From: Mitsuaria sp. GD03876
GTDB lineage: Bacteria; Pseudomonadota; Gammaproteobacteria; Burkholderiales; Burkholderiaceae_C
Direction: 5' to 3'
NCBI RefSeq assembly: GCF_029840635.1
Contig: NZ_JAOCCU010000011.1
Coordinates: forward strand, 62,001-126,000
Length of the DNA stretch: 64,000 nucleotides
Program-made: the position numbers and the translations under genes
The notes under the pieces: model-generated
What the model was told of the DNA's origin: nothing
The model's database searches: none
The model's input: the letters and a program-made list of their open reading frames with translations, nothing else
In this document: positions 25,629-34,631 of the stretch, piece after piece
How the letters are laid out: every line of letters begins with the position of its first letter
How positions within the stretch are numbered: the stretch's first letter is position 1

Positions 25629-27347
25629 CTAGCCCCCGGCCTCGTCGAGCTCCGCCGCCTGGAGGTCCGGCTGGTACCAGAGCGGGTCGCCCGGCGACAC
25701 GCGCTGCGTCAGGTAGGCGTCGAGCTTGCGGTCGAAGGCCGGCTGCGTCGTTTGCCCGGCCGCCTCGCCCGCGAGGATCGGCACCAGGGCCGCGACGATG
25801 CGCTGGAAGTCCTCCGAATCCGGATCGTCCAACGCGCGCAGCACCCGGTCGACCTTGCCCGCCTTCATCGCCTCGCCGAAGTACTCCCCCTCGAAGTGGG
25901 GGAACTGCACGTGGATGCGCCCGATCGCCGCCGCGCTGACCGCGACGCGGATGCAGGCGTTCATCGTCCACATGGCGTTGCGCTGGTAGCCCTTGGCGCC
26001 GCGCACGAAGCGCGTGTCCGCGTCGTGCAGGACGGCGTAGGGCACGCGGAAGTGGTTGAGGATGCGCGCGAACATCGGCAGGTTGGCCTTGCCCAGGCAG
26101 TTGATGACGTGCACCTCGCGTCCCATGCCGCGCGCCACGTGCAGCAGCGCGATCTGCTCGGTCGCGCCCTCGACCAGCACGATGTCGTCGTGGAAGAAGA
26201 ACTCGTTGACCACCGGGTTGCAGGCCCGGATCATCTTCAGCCGCTCGCGTTCCTGCGCGTCGAACGAGACCTTGTCGGTCGAGACCGCGTGCCGCGCCGC
26301 GCCCGGCGCGTTGTCGACGCGGATGATCGTCGTGTGGTCCTTGGACAGGTCGATGAAGATCGGCGAGTGCGTGGTCGCGATCACCTGCCAGTCCGGGTTC
26401 TGCAGCGCGAAGGCGTAGAGCGCGTCGCGCGCGGCGCGGATCGTCGGCGGATGCAGGAAGGCCTCGGGCTCGTCGATCAGCAGGATGCGCGGCGCGTCGG
26501 GCTCCAGCGCTTTCCTTCGGGCGCCGCCCGAGGACATCACCGACAGCGTCGACCACAGCAGCGCGCGCTGCAGCCCGGTGCCCTGCAGCTCCAGCGGCGA
26601 GGTGCCGCCGTGGGTCACCTGCAGGTAGGAGTCGGCGGCGATCAGCTTCTCGTCCAGCGCATCCTTGGAGCGCGGGATCAGCTCGATCGTCGTGCCCGGG
26701 AAGACCTCGCCGACCTGGCGCGTGATGCGCGCCGAGAGCTCGTCGAAGGACTGCCGCGTGCTGTCGAAGATCTCGCGCGCGAGCTGCTCGATCTGGTCGA
26801 AGGCCGCCTGCGTCTGGCCGGCGTCGGCCTTGAGGCTGAGCTTGACGTGCTCCTTGAGCATCGCCAGCAGCCGGGCCTGCGTCGTGTCGGTCGGGTCCGT
26901 CGGCCGGATCCGCACCGGCTGCGGGATGCGGCTCATGATCATCGAGTCGAAGCCGCCCAGCCCGCCGTCGTCGAAGTCGCCCAGTCCGGGGTTGTAGGAC
27001 TGCTTGCGGGCGCGCTCGTCCGGCGCGCGCCAGACGTAGCGGAAGGCGATGCAGGTGCCGAACTCGGGGTGCGGGTACTGCCAGCCCCGGCCGATGCGCT
27101 CTTCGTCCTCCGGCGTGACCTGGTCGAAGTAGCCGGTGATGACGATGGGGACGCTCGGGTCCTGGTTGTGGAAGTGGCTCAGGCCGAGCTCCTTCCCGCT
27201 CGAGGCGAGCGCCTCGTACGCATCCAGGATCGTGGATTTGCCGGCGTTGTTGCGGCCGATCAGGACGACGATCCGGTCGATCCGGATCAGGCAGCCCGAC
27301 GGGCCGATGCTCTTGAAGTTCTCGACGTGGAATCCGGCCAGGCGCAT
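25629..27347 (-). CDS. OLD-family ATP-dependent nuclease (AAA + TOPRIM)
   Basis: This ~572-residue protein has an ABC-type ATPase followed by a TOPRIM nuclease domain. The P-loop GRNNAGKST lies near residue 32, the Q-loop/signature region is GTSPLELQGTGLQRALLW, the Walker B is ILLIDEPEAFLHPP near 295, and the His switch is IATTHSP. TOPRIM metal ligands are the glutamates in LVEGATEQ near 400 and the aspartates in HDADT near 445. OLD proteins are nucleases, several of them phage- or plasmid-linked defence effectors. No UvrD-like GajB helicase is adjacent, so this is a stand-alone (class 1-like) form, not Gabija. GGAGGAG precedes the ATG at 27347. Confidence 0.85.
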   Translation of the reverse strand: MRLAGFHVENFKSIGPSGCLIRIDRIVVLIGRNNAGKSTILDAYEALASSGKELGLSHFHNQDPSVPIVITGYFDQVTPEDEERIGRGWQYPHPEFGTCIAFRYVWRAPDERARKQSYNPGLGDFDDGGLGGFDSMIMSRIPQPVRIRPTDPTDTTQARLLAMLKEHVKLSLKADAGQTQAAFDQIEQLAREIFDSTRQSFDELSARITRQVGEVFPGTTIELIPRSKDALDEKLIAADSYLQVTHGGTSPLELQGTGLQRALLWSTLSVMSSGGARRKALEPDAPRILLIDEPEAFLHPPTIRAARDALYAFALQNPDWQVIATTHSPIFIDLSKDHTTIIRVDNAPGAARHAVSTDKVSFDAQERERLKMIRACNPVVNEFFFHDDIVLVEGATEQIALLHVARGMGREVHVINCLGKANLPMFARILNHFRVPYAVLHDADTRFVRGAKGYQRNAMWTMNACIRVAVSAAAIGRIHVQFPHFEGEYFGEAMKAGKVDRVLRALDDPDSEDFQRIVAALVPILAGEAAGQTTQPAFDRKLDAYLTQRVSPGDPLWYQPDLQAAELDEAGG

Positions 27348-27519
27348 GGTGCGCTCCTCCATGGGTTGACGGACAAGGCTGGCGAGCAGCGACGCTGTTC
27401 GCAGCGCTTCTCCGTGCGGGAGCGCGTGGCGGCGGGTTCGAAACGAGGATGTCGACGGCCCGCCAGGCGGGCGGGCCGGGGTGGGGTCAGGCCTTGATCA
27501 AACGCGGATCGGAGGCGGA

Positions 27520-28641
27520 TCAGACGCGGTTGAGCGACATGCCGGCCGTGCTGCGCAGCCGCTCGATCAGCCGGGTGGCGATCTGGTGCAGCGGCAGCAC
27601 CTCGTCGGCGGCGCCGGCGTTGATCGCCTCGCGCGGCATGCCGAAGACGACGCAGGTCGACTCGTCCTGGACCAGGTTGTAGGCGCCGGCGTCCTTCATC
27701 GCCTTCATCGCCTTGGCGCCGTCCGCGCCCATGCCGGTCAGCATGATGCCCAGCGCGTTGGGGCCGACGACGCGCGCGGCGGAGTTGAACAGCACCTCCA
27801 CCGAGGGCTTGTGGCGGTTCACCGGCTCGCCGTCCTGGACGCGGGCGATGTAGTTGGCGCCCGAGCGCTCGACGCTGAAGTGGAAGCCGCCCGGCGCGAT
27901 GTAGCCGTGGCCGGGCAGGATGCGCTCGCCGTCCTGCGCCTCCTTGACGCGGATCTTGCACAGGCTGTCCAGCCGCGCGGCGTAGCTGCGGGTGAAGCCC
28001 GGCGGCATGTGCTGCGTGATGCAGACCGCGGGGCAGTCCGCCGGCAGGTTGATCAGCACGTCCTTGGTCGCCTCGGTGCCGCCGGTGGAGGCGCCGATGA
28101 AGATGATCTTCTCGGTGGAGAGCCGGCCCAGGCTCGCGATCGGCGAGGCGGGCTTGAGCGGCGGCGTCGCGCCGCCGGCCGGGGCGGGGGCGCCGGGGGC
28201 CGCGGCCGCGCCGGGGGCGGGCGCGTTCAGGCGGCGGATGTGCGCCTTGGAGGCGATGCGGATCTTGTCGGTGATGTCCTGCGCCAGCGCGCGGATGCCG
28301 TCGGCCACGCCGATCTTGGGCTTGGCCACGAAGTCCACCGCGCCCAGCTCCAGCGCCTTGAGCGTGACCTCCGCGCCGCGCTCGGTCAGCGTGGACACCA
28401 TCACGACGGGCATCGGCCGCAGCCGCATCAGCCGCTGCAGGAAGTCCAGCCCGTCCATCTTGGGCATCTCGACGTCCAGCGTGATGACGTCGGGGTTGAG
28501 GTTGCGGATCATCTCGCGCGCCGCGAGCGGGTCGCTGGCCGCGCCGACGCACTGCATGTCGGGCTGCCGGTTGATGATCTCGGTCAGGATGCTGCGCACC
28601 AGCGCGGAATCGTCGACGACGACGACGGTGGTCTTGGCCAT
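27520..28641 (-). CDS. cheB: Chemotaxis protein-glutamate methylesterase/deamidase CheB
   Basis: This 373-residue two-domain protein removes methyl groups from chemoreceptors. The N-terminal receiver domain has DDSALVR and the phosphoacceptor aspartate in [12 protein letters not shown] near residue 56; a lysine in FVAKPK completes it. After an Ala/Pro-rich linker (~residues 145-165) the esterase domain shows the catalytic serine in GASTGGTEA, histidine in CITQHMPPG and aspartate in GMGADGAKA. It ends the cheR-cheD-cheB operon. A GC hairpin (GGCCCGCC/GGCGGGCC) near 27460 lies beyond its stop. Confidence 0.96.
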   Translation of the reverse strand: MAKTTVVVVDDSALVRSILTEIINRQPDMQCVGAASDPLAAREMIRNLNPDVITLDVEMPKMDGLDFLQRLMRLRPMPVVMVSTLTERGAEVTLKALELGAVDFVAKPKIGVADGIRALAQDITDKIRIASKAHIRRLNAPAPGAAAAPGAPAPAGGATPPLKPASPIASLGRLSTEKIIFIGASTGGTEATKDVLINLPADCPAVCITQHMPPGFTRSYAARLDSLCKIRVKEAQDGERILPGHGYIAPGGFHFSVERSGANYIARVQDGEPVNRHKPSVEVLFNSAARVVGPNALGIMLTGMGADGAKAMKAMKDAGAYNLVQDESTCVVFGMPREAINAGAADEVLPLHQIATRLIERLRSTAGMSLNRV

Positions 28642-28688
28642 TTCTTCTTACTCCTCGGTACTTCCAGGGCCTGCGGCGCGGGGCTGTC

Positions 28689-29360
28689 TCAGAACAGGTC
28701 GATCGAACCGCCGCTGCTGGCGACGGGCTGGGCGCGCTGCGCCGCGGCCTTGTCCTGCTGCACCAGCGAATCGGTGTTGGTCGGCGCCAGGCGCTTGACC
28801 ATCGCCTTGCCGCTCCTGGGCAGGAAACACACCTTGCGCGGGTACACGTCCATCACGTCCTTGGACACGATGGGGATGCGCTCCAGCTTCAGGAAGTCGA
28901 TGACGAAGTTGGTGTTGCGCTCGCCGACGTTGATCGTGTTCATGCCGGAGATCACCGCGCCGCCGCCGAAGATCTTCGCTTCCATGCGGCTCTTGGCGGC
29001 GCCGCGCTTCATCATCTCGTTGATCAGCAGTTCCATCGCGAACGAGCCGTAGCGGCCCGAGTCGCCGTGGCCCTCGGGCAGCATGAAGTGGTTCATGCCG
29101 CCGATCTGCGCGTGGCGGTCCCACAGGCAGGCCGCGATGCACGAGCCCAGCGTCGTCATGACCAGCAGGTCGTCGTTGTCGACGAAGTACTCGCCGGGCA
29201 GCACCTTGACCGCGGCGTTCTTGAAGTGCGCGTCGTAGAAGAAGAACGACGCCTCGCCGTTCTTGCGCGACACCGTCTTGAGCTGGGCCACGCGCGCCGC
29301 GCCGGCGCTGGCCAGCGCCGCGCTTTGCTGCATCGCGGAGGAGGCGGAGGGCAGGGTCAT
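28689..29360 (-). CDS. cheD: Chemoreceptor glutamine deamidase CheD
   Basis: This 223-residue protein deamidates glutamine residues on chemoreceptors and tunes CheC/CheY feedback in some species. The catalytic pair is visible as the cysteine in TTLGSCIAACLWD and the histidine in GGMNHFMLPEG. It carries an N-terminal extension of ~45 residues (Ala/Ser-rich) and a C-terminal tail beyond the conserved VCFLPRSGKAMVKRL. It sits 12 bp after cheR and 47 bp before cheB, the common betaproteobacterial order. Confidence 0.94.
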   Translation of the reverse strand: MTLPSASSAMQQSAALASAGAARVAQLKTVSRKNGEASFFFYDAHFKNAAVKVLPGEYFVDNDDLLVMTTLGSCIAACLWDRHAQIGGMNHFMLPEGHGDSGRYGSFAMELLINEMMKRGAAKSRMEAKIFGGGAVISGMNTINVGERNTNFVIDFLKLERIPIVSKDVMDVYPRKVCFLPRSGKAMVKRLAPTNTDSLVQQDKAAAQRAQPVASSGGSIDLF

Positions 29361-29372
29361 GGGGGTGTTCCG

Positions 29373-30239
29373 TTAAACGCGCTCGTAGATCGTCTTGCCG
29401 CGCAGGCGGAAGAGATCGCGGGAATCGGTGAAGTTCTCGGAATGCCCGACGAACAGCAGCCCGCCCGGACGCATCACCTTGTGGATGCGCTCCAGCACCT
29501 TGCGCTGCGTCGGGGCGTCGAAATAGATCATCACGTTGCGGCAGAACACGATGTGGAAGGGCTCGCCCAGCGACCACGACGTGTGCATCAGGTTCAGCGT
29601 GCGGAACTCGATCATGCGCGCCAGCTCCGGCTTGACGCGGATGCGGCCCTCGTTGGCGCCGGTGCCGCGCAGGAAGAACTGCTTGAGCCGCTGCGGCGAC
29701 AGGCCGCGCGACTCCGCCGCGTAGACGCCGCGCCGCGCGGTGTTGAGCACGTTGGTGTCGATGTCGCTGGAGACGATCTGGACGCCCGAGCTCGCGCCCA
29801 GCGATTCCTGGCAGGTCATCGCGATGGAGTAGGGCTCCTCGCCGGTGGACGCCGCGCAGCACCAGATCCGGATCGGCTTGCCCTGCTGCGCCTTGAGGTC
29901 GTCGTGGAGCGAGACGAAGTGGTGGTCCTCGCGGAAGAACGAGGTCAGGTTGGTGGTCAGGCAGTTCACGAACTCCTGCCACTCCTGGTCGCCTTGCGGG
30001 CCGCTGACGCTCTCCAGCCATTGGAGGTAGTCGGCGAAGCTGCGATGGCCGGTGTCGCGCAGGCGGCGCGACAGCCGGCTGTAGACCATCGCGTGCTTGC
30101 CGTCGTGCAGCGAGATGCCGGCGTGCTGGTAGATCAGCTGACGAACGCGCTCGAAGTCGGCGCGGCTGAAGCTGAACTCGTGATCGATCGCCTCGACCGG
30201 CGACGGGGCCGAAGATGAAACCGGTTGACCTTGGCGCAT
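29373..30239 (-). CDS. cheR: Chemotaxis protein methyltransferase CheR
   Basis: This 288-residue enzyme methylates glutamates on methyl-accepting chemotaxis proteins using S-adenosylmethionine. The N-terminal helical domain (FSRADFERVRQLIYQHAGISL) is followed by the methyltransferase fold with NLTSFFREDHHF, the SAM loop WCCAASTGEEPYSIAM, SSDIDTNVLNTARRG and FCRNVMIYFD. The start at 30239 (MRQGQPV) is chosen; further upstream the frame reads into non-conserved sequence. It is the first gene of cheR-cheD-cheB in this window and is divergent from the GGDEF gene. Confidence 0.95.
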   Translation of the reverse strand: MRQGQPVSSSAPSPVEAIDHEFSFSRADFERVRQLIYQHAGISLHDGKHAMVYSRLSRRLRDTGHRSFADYLQWLESVSGPQGDQEWQEFVNCLTTNLTSFFREDHHFVSLHDDLKAQQGKPIRIWCCAASTGEEPYSIAMTCQESLGASSGVQIVSSDIDTNVLNTARRGVYAAESRGLSPQRLKQFFLRGTGANEGRIRVKPELARMIEFRTLNLMHTSWSLGEPFHIVFCRNVMIYFDAPTQRKVLERIHKVMRPGGLLFVGHSENFTDSRDLFRLRGKTIYERV

Positions 30240-30410
30240 GGGTCTGTTTGGACTTCTTCGAAGTGGAGATGCCGTAGCACCGGATGGCCGCCATTGTCGG
30301 CAATCGCTAGTTTGATTGCTATCGGCCCGTTTGATGTGTGAAAGAGGTGGGGGGAACCCCTCTTTTCTGCGCACTCATTCGAGGGGGAAGCCGCTAGACT
30401 GCGCCGGAAA

Positions 30411-31145
30411 TTGCCATACCCGACCTTGGACGCTCCGCACAGTCTCATTGCCGCGCACACGCTGCGACTGGACCTGGCCCTGCAGCTGCTGCAGCAGGCC
30501 GGGGCGATGCTGCCCGACGCGGAGCCGTACTCGGAAGCCTGGCTGCAGGGCATCCTGGATGCCTTGTGCGACCTCTCGAGCAAGGACGCGCTGACCGGGC
30601 TGGTCAACCGCCGCAGCTTCGAGATGGCGCTGGCGCGGGAGGTGGACCGGGTGGCGCGCTCGGGGGAACCCGCGCTGCTGCTGATGCTGGACATCGACCA
30701 CTTCAAGGCGGTCAACGACATGCACGGCCACGCCGCCGGCGACCTGGTGATCCGAGCGGTCGCCCAGGCGATCGGGCAGACGGTGCGGCCGATGGACACG
30801 GTGGCGCGGATCGGCGGCGAGGAGTTCGCCATCATCCTGCCCAACTGCCCCACCTCGGTGGGGGTGGTGGTGGCCGAGCGCATCCGTCAGCGGGTGCAGG
30901 CGCTGGCCATCAGCATGGGCAACGGCCAGCCGCCGCTGACCTGCACGATCAGCATCGGCGGGGCCTTCGCGCCGCAGTGGGTGCGGTCGTCGACATTGAT
31001 CTGGACGGAACGGGCGGACCGCCAGCTGTACCGTGCCAAGGCCGAAGGCCGCAATCGCGCCTGCCTCGAGAGCCATGTGGACTCGCTGGTCAGCGCCGAG
31101 GAAAAGGGCATGTTGTTCGCCGTAACGCAACAGGATAGTGAATGA
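30411..31145 (+). CDS. GGDEF domain diguanylate cyclase
   Basis: This ~244-residue soluble protein has a short helical N-terminus (~residues 1-55) and a full GGDEF domain: LTGLVNRRSFEMAL, DIDHFKAVND, the active-site loop RIGGEEFAIILP near residue 145 and RADRQLYRAKAEGRN. The intact GGEEF and metal ligands predict synthesis of cyclic di-GMP. An RxxD inhibitory site is not obvious. TTG at 30411 is the likely but uncertain start, as no ATG is nearby. Its stop overlaps the MinD-like gene (ATGA), so the two are coupled; chemotaxis genes lie on the other side. Confidence 0.88.
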   Translation: MPYPTLDAPHSLIAAHTLRLDLALQLLQQAGAMLPDAEPYSEAWLQGILDALCDLSSKDALTGLVNRRSFEMALAREVDRVARSGEPALLLMLDIDHFKAVNDMHGHAAGDLVIRAVAQAIGQTVRPMDTVARIGGEEFAIILPNCPTSVGVVVAERIRQRVQALAISMGNGQPPLTCTISIGGAFAPQWVRSSTLIWTERADRQLYRAKAEGRNRACLESHVDSLVSAEEKGMLFAVTQQDSE

Positions 31146-31954
31146 GCATGACAACAGCTCCTGCTGCACCGAGTGCCCGAGGAGGCGCCCGCACCTTGGC
31201 CGTCACGAGCGGCAAGGGCGGCGTGGGCAAGACCTTCGTCACCGCCAACCTGGCGGCGGCCCTGGCCGCGCGCGGCGAGCGCGTGCTGGTGCTGGATGCC
31301 GACCTCGGCCTGGCCAACCTGGACGTGGTGCTGAACCTGCACCCCAAGCTCACGCTGCACGACGTCTTCACCGAGCGCTGCACGCTGGAACAGGCGGTCC
31401 TGCCGGCCCCGGGCGGCTTCCATGTGCTGCTGGCGGGCTCGGGCATGGTCGAGTACTCGCGGCTGACGCCCGACGTGCGCGACAAGCTGCTGCACATCCT
31501 GGAGGTGGTGCGCCCGCGTTTCGACTACGTGCTGCTGGACACCGGCGCGGGCATCTCCGACGTGGTGCTGTTCGCGGTCTCGATGGCGCATGACGTGCTG
31601 GTCGTCGCGACGCCGGAACCCACCTCGCTGACGGACGCGTACGCCACCATCAAGGTGCTGGCCACGCAGCAGGAGCGCCGCCAGGTGCGCCTGATCATCA
31701 ACCAGGCCAACCGGCCCGGCGAGGGCAAGCTGATCTGCGGCCAGCTGCAGCAGGTGCTGCAGCGCTTCGTCGGCCCGCAGCCGGGGCAGGCGTTCAAGCT
31801 GGAGCTGCTCGGCGAGGTCAAGAACGACACGATGGTCCGGCAGGCGGTGCTCAAGCGCCAGCTCCTGCTGGAACACTACCCCGGCTGCGACGCCGCCCAG
31901 GGCATCCGGGGCCTCGCGTCCAAGCTGCTGGAACAATCCGCCGGTCATCCCTGA
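31142..31954 (+). CDS. MinD/ParA-family ATPase, FlhG-like
   Basis: This 270-residue protein has the deviant Walker A SGKGGVGKTFVTANLA near residue 26, LVLDADLGLANLDVVL near 53, and the switch region VLLDTGAGIS near 130. The absence of a Min-type membrane helix and the phrase DLGLANLDVVL fit the FlhG/YlxH branch that controls flagellar number and placement. No flhF is adjacent, so the role stays inferred; proximity to che genes and coupling to a c-di-GMP synthase support a motility link. Confidence 0.85.
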   Translation: MSMTTAPAAPSARGGARTLAVTSGKGGVGKTFVTANLAAALAARGERVLVLDADLGLANLDVVLNLHPKLTLHDVFTERCTLEQAVLPAPGGFHVLLAGSGMVEYSRLTPDVRDKLLHILEVVRPRFDYVLLDTGAGISDVVLFAVSMAHDVLVVATPEPTSLTDAYATIKVLATQQERRQVRLIINQANRPGEGKLICGQLQQVLQRFVGPQPGQAFKLELLGEVKNDTMVRQAVLKRQLLLEHYPGCDAAQGIRGLASKLLEQSAGHP

Positions 31955-31971
31955 CCGCCGTCTTTCTCCCG

Positions 31972-32409
31972 ATGTCCGATTTCCCCGAGACCGGTGCCGT
32001 CGACGGCACCGAGGCCACCCCGACGGGGGCCGCCCCCGCCACCCCGTTCGACTGGGTCGGCGGCGAGGACGCCGTGCGGCGCCTGGTCGACCGCTTCTAC
32101 GACCTGATGGACCTGGAGTCGCGTTTCGCGCAGCTGCGCGCGATCCATCCGACGACGCTGGACGGCTCGCGCGACAAGCTGTTCTGGTTCCTGTGCGGCT
32201 GGCTGGGCGGGCCGGATCACTTCGTCGAGCGCTTCGGCCATCCGCGCCTGCGCGCGCGGCACATGCCCTACCGCATCGGCATCGCCGAGCGCGACCAGTG
32301 GATGGCCGCGATGACGCAGGCGATGGCCGAATGCGAGCTCGACCCGGAACTGCAGCGGCGCCTGGCCGCGTCCTTCGCCCACACGGCGGACTGGATGCGC
32401 AACGTCTGA
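31972..32409 (+). CDS. Group 2 truncated haemoglobin
   Basis: This 145-residue haem protein is a 2-on-2 globin of the trHbO group. The typical start FDWVGGEDAVRRLVDRFYDLM follows a ~25-residue flexible tail (segments FDWVGG and LVDRFY). KLFWFLCGWLGGP with the group-specific Trp, and a proximal His in RARHMPYRIG, are present. Such proteins bind oxygen, NO or peroxide with high affinity. It begins 17 bp after the MinD-like gene, possibly in one transcript; no NO-responsive box is recognised upstream. Confidence 0.93.
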   Translation: MSDFPETGAVDGTEATPTGAAPATPFDWVGGEDAVRRLVDRFYDLMDLESRFAQLRAIHPTTLDGSRDKLFWFLCGWLGGPDHFVERFGHPRLRARHMPYRIGIAERDQWMAAMTQAMAECELDPELQRRLAASFAHTADWMRNV

Positions 32410-32502
32410 GGCCGCCGGTTCGCCTCCCGGCGGACCGAAATGATGTAAACGGCGCGCCCGGCGTGCATATCTGACACTGCGGGGCGTCGTGTCGCAGGGC
32501 CG

Positions 32503-32928
32503 ATGAACACGGGGATCGCGGCATCGTCTACTGTCGCGTCCATCATGGAAACCCTGCTCGACGACGATGTGGTCGGCATCGAAGCCAACCCCGACCTGCT
32601 GCATGTCCGGATCGACGACGGCCGCCTGTGGCTGTCCGACGATGCCCGCGAGGACATCGAGGTCTGCGCCGGCTACTGCCCCGACACCGACAGTCCCATC
32701 CAGATGCTGAACTTCCTGCGCGCGGCCTGCGTGCGGCTGCAGCATGTGGACATGGACGGCGAGGAGGCCGAGCACGCCTTCATGTCGTTCTGTGTGCTCA
32801 AGGGCCTGGAGCATGCGATCGAGACCCACTGGCAAGGCGCCGACGCGATCGGCGAGTTCCGGCCCGAGCGGCTGCTGATGGCGTTCACGACGCCGGTCTC
32901 GCCCTTCGGCAGCCTGCTGCTGCACTGA
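32503..32928 (+). CDS. Hypothetical acidic protein
   Basis: This 141-residue soluble acidic protein has three cysteines, two of them close together (EVCAGYCPDTD), a central helix (MLNFLRAACVRLQHV) and a C-terminal FRPERLLMAFT. No motif or signal peptide is seen. ATG at 32503 gives the full frame; ATG at 32545 (METLLDDDV) is an alternative. It ends 44 bp before a strong bidirectional terminator. Confidence 0.65.
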   Translation: MNTGIAASSTVASIMETLLDDDVVGIEANPDLLHVRIDDGRLWLSDDAREDIEVCAGYCPDTDSPIQMLNFLRAACVRLQHVDMDGEEAEHAFMSFCVLKGLEHAIETHWQGADAIGEFRPERLLMAFTTPVSPFGSLLLH

Positions 32929-32972
32929 CGCCGCGGGGACCGCGGCCCTCTCGCGGGGGCCCTCCGACGAAC

Positions 32973-33007
32973 AAGGCGCCGGCCACGCGATGCGTGCCGG
33001 CGCCTTT
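32973..33007. terminator. Strong bidirectional hairpin terminator
   Basis: AAGGCGCCGG and CCGGCGCCTT pair perfectly, with an inner CACGC-GAT-GCGTG stem separated by one bulged C, giving a 15-bp stem flanked by A and T runs. It lies between the convergent genes at 32503 and 33029 and can stop transcription from both sides. Confidence 0.92.
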
Positions 33008-33028
33008 GTCATGGCGGCGTCGCCGGGC

Positions 33029-33709
33029 TCAGTCCATGCGGAACGCGAAGTCCTGCTGGAAGCGGTTGCCGCCCGGGCAGACGTAGCGCGACTTCAGCGT
33101 GCCCTCGATCGCGTTGGAGAACGCGCGCCGGGTGCGGGCGTCCATCGCGCCGCCCAGCGCCTGGATCTGCACCGCCACGACACGGCCGCCCTGGACCTCG
33201 GCCACCGCGCGGAACAGCGCCTCGCCGCTCCAGTTGACCGCCGGCATCTCGGGCGCGGCCATCTGGGTGCAGATGGCGCCCGGCGGCTGGACGGCGTCCC
33301 GGGCCGGCTTGGCCGGCGGGTCCTCGGTCTTGCGCGTCTCGGCGATCTTGAAGCCGTCGTCGCGCGCTTCGGTCGCCGCCTCGGTCCGCACGACCGGCGG
33401 GACGGTCGAGTCGATGGCCACCTCCGGCACGGGCACTTGGATCGCCTTGGGCATCACCTGCGTCGGCGGGGGCGGGACGTCGATCACGACGGGCTCCGGA
33501 GGCTTGGGCCGCGGCTCGTCGATCGCGCGCATCTGGATCGGCGGCGGCGCCTCGGACACGTGGCGCTGGAAGCCCTTGACCAGCGCGCCCACCATCAGCA
33601 GGTGGACGATCCCGACCAGGATCAGCCCGGCGGCGCGGGCGTTCGGAGCGTGCATCCGGCCGCGGATCCCGGCGGTGGACGACAGTGCGGCGGACATGGA
33701 CATCGACAT
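33029..33709 (-). CDS. TonB-like energy transducer
   Basis: This ~226-residue inner-membrane protein has a cytoplasmic start with alternating Met/Ser, one transmembrane anchor (RAAGLILVGIVHLLMVGALV, residues ~24-44), a Pro-rich periplasmic linker (EPRPKPPEPVVIDVPPPP) and a C-terminal TonB-type domain (VNWSGEALFRAVAEVQGGRVV, split). That is the layout used to couple the proton-motive force to outer-membrane receptors. It is short, and no exbBD follows in the window. GGGAGG stands 7 nt before the ATG at 33709. A Fur-like palindrome lies ~72 nt upstream of the start. Confidence 0.82.
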   Translation of the reverse strand: MSMSMSAALSSTAGIRGRMHAPNARAAGLILVGIVHLLMVGALVKGFQRHVSEAPPPIQMRAIDEPRPKPPEPVVIDVPPPPTQVMPKAIQVPVPEVAIDSTVPPVVRTEAATEARDDGFKIAETRKTEDPPAKPARDAVQPPGAICTQMAAPEMPAVNWSGEALFRAVAEVQGGRVVAVQIQALGGAMDARTRRAFSNAIEGTLKSRYVCPGGNRFQQDFAFRMD

Positions 33710-33780
33710 GCGTGGTCCCTCCCCATCGTGGCGATGGCGGTGTGTTGCGAAGCCCCCGCTTCGAGGGAAGCGGGAGAGTC

Positions 33781-33799
33781 GTTGAGAACGGTTCTCGAC
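33781..33799 (-). promoter_or_regulatory. Fur-like palindrome upstream of the tonB-like gene
   Basis: GTTGAGAACGGTTCTCGAC contains a 7-bp inverted repeat (CGAGAAC/GTTCTC core about a central base), close to the TGAGAA-x-x-TTCTCA form of Fur boxes in Beta- and Gammaproteobacteria. It lies 72-90 nt upstream of the TonB-like start codon, a normal operator position. Iron control is inferred. Confidence 0.55.
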
Positions 33800-33989
33800 T
33801 ACGCCGGCATGGGCGCAGACTAGCCACGCGGGCGCGGCGACGCAATCGCGTGTTCCGGAAAACAACGTGGCGACGGGGAGGGGAAAGCCCGCGTGGCCGC
33901 CGCAGGCGCGGGCGACGAAGCTCGACGGTTGAGCTCCGGGAGGGGCCTCGAGAGAAGGCGGGAGAAGGCTGGCCGAGGTCGCGAGACGC

Positions 33990-34631
33990 TCAGGTCGCGT
34001 TTAGCAGGACCATCAGCGCGCCGCTGCCGCCATCGCTGGCGCGGGCCTGGACGAAGGCCAGGACTTCCTGCTTCTGCACCAGCCAGCGGCGCACGCGCGC
34101 CTTGAGCACGGGCTCGCGCCCCGGCGAGCCATTGCCCTTGCCGTGGACCACGCGCACGCAGCGCAGGCCGCGCCGGGCGCTGTCGTGGATGAACTGGCCC
34201 AGCGCCTCGCGCGCCTGGTCGCGGCGCAGGCCGTGCAGGTCGATCTGCGCCTGCAGCGTCCAGTGGCCGCGTCTGAGCTTGCGCACCGATTCGGCCGAGA
34301 TCTCCGGGCGGCGGAAGGACAGCGTCTCGTCGGTCTCGAGCAGCGAGTCGACGTCGAAATCGTCCGACAGCGCCTGCTTCCAGGCCAGCCGCTCGTCGAG
34401 CTCGCGCTGGCGCGGCTCGGGCTCGGGGCGCCCGGGATGGAGGATGACGCGGTTGGCGTCGGGCAGCGGGATCACGTCGCCGACGGTGCGCTCGAAGATG
34501 CGGGCTTCCTGCTCGCGCAGCCGCCCGAGCGCGGCCTCGCGTTCGCGGCGTTCTTCCTCCGCGCGCTGGCGGAGCTTCAGTTCTCGATGCAGCGTCTGCA
34601 GGTCTTGCAGGCTGCGCAGGCGGTCGGTCAC
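33990..34631 (-). CDS. Smr domain protein
   Basis: This 213-residue protein has a charged coiled-coil N-terminus (RQRAEEERREREAAL), a middle linker, and a C-terminal Smr domain with DLHGLRRDQAREAL and the RVVHGKGNGS loop. Smr domains are endonuclease-like; the stand-alone bacterial versions can nick RNA at stalled or collided ribosomes. The GTG start at 34631 overlaps the radC stop by 4 bp, which fixes the start and shows coupling with radC. Confidence 0.9.
   Translation of the reverse strand: MTDRLRSLQDLQTLHRELKLRQRAEEERREREAALGRLREQEARIFERTVGDVIPLPDANRVILHPGRPEPEPRQRELDERLAWKQALSDDFDVDSLLETDETLSFRRPEISAESVRKLRRGHWTLQAQIDLHGLRRDQAREALGQFIHDSARRGLRCVRVVHGKGNGSPGREPVLKARVRRWLVQKQEVLAFVQARASDGGSGALMVLLNAT

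Noticed and set aside
25629-27347. Gabija defence system
   Set aside because: Gabija needs an adjacent UvrD-like GajB; the only helicase in this part is an Upf1-like gene 8 kb away in a different unit.
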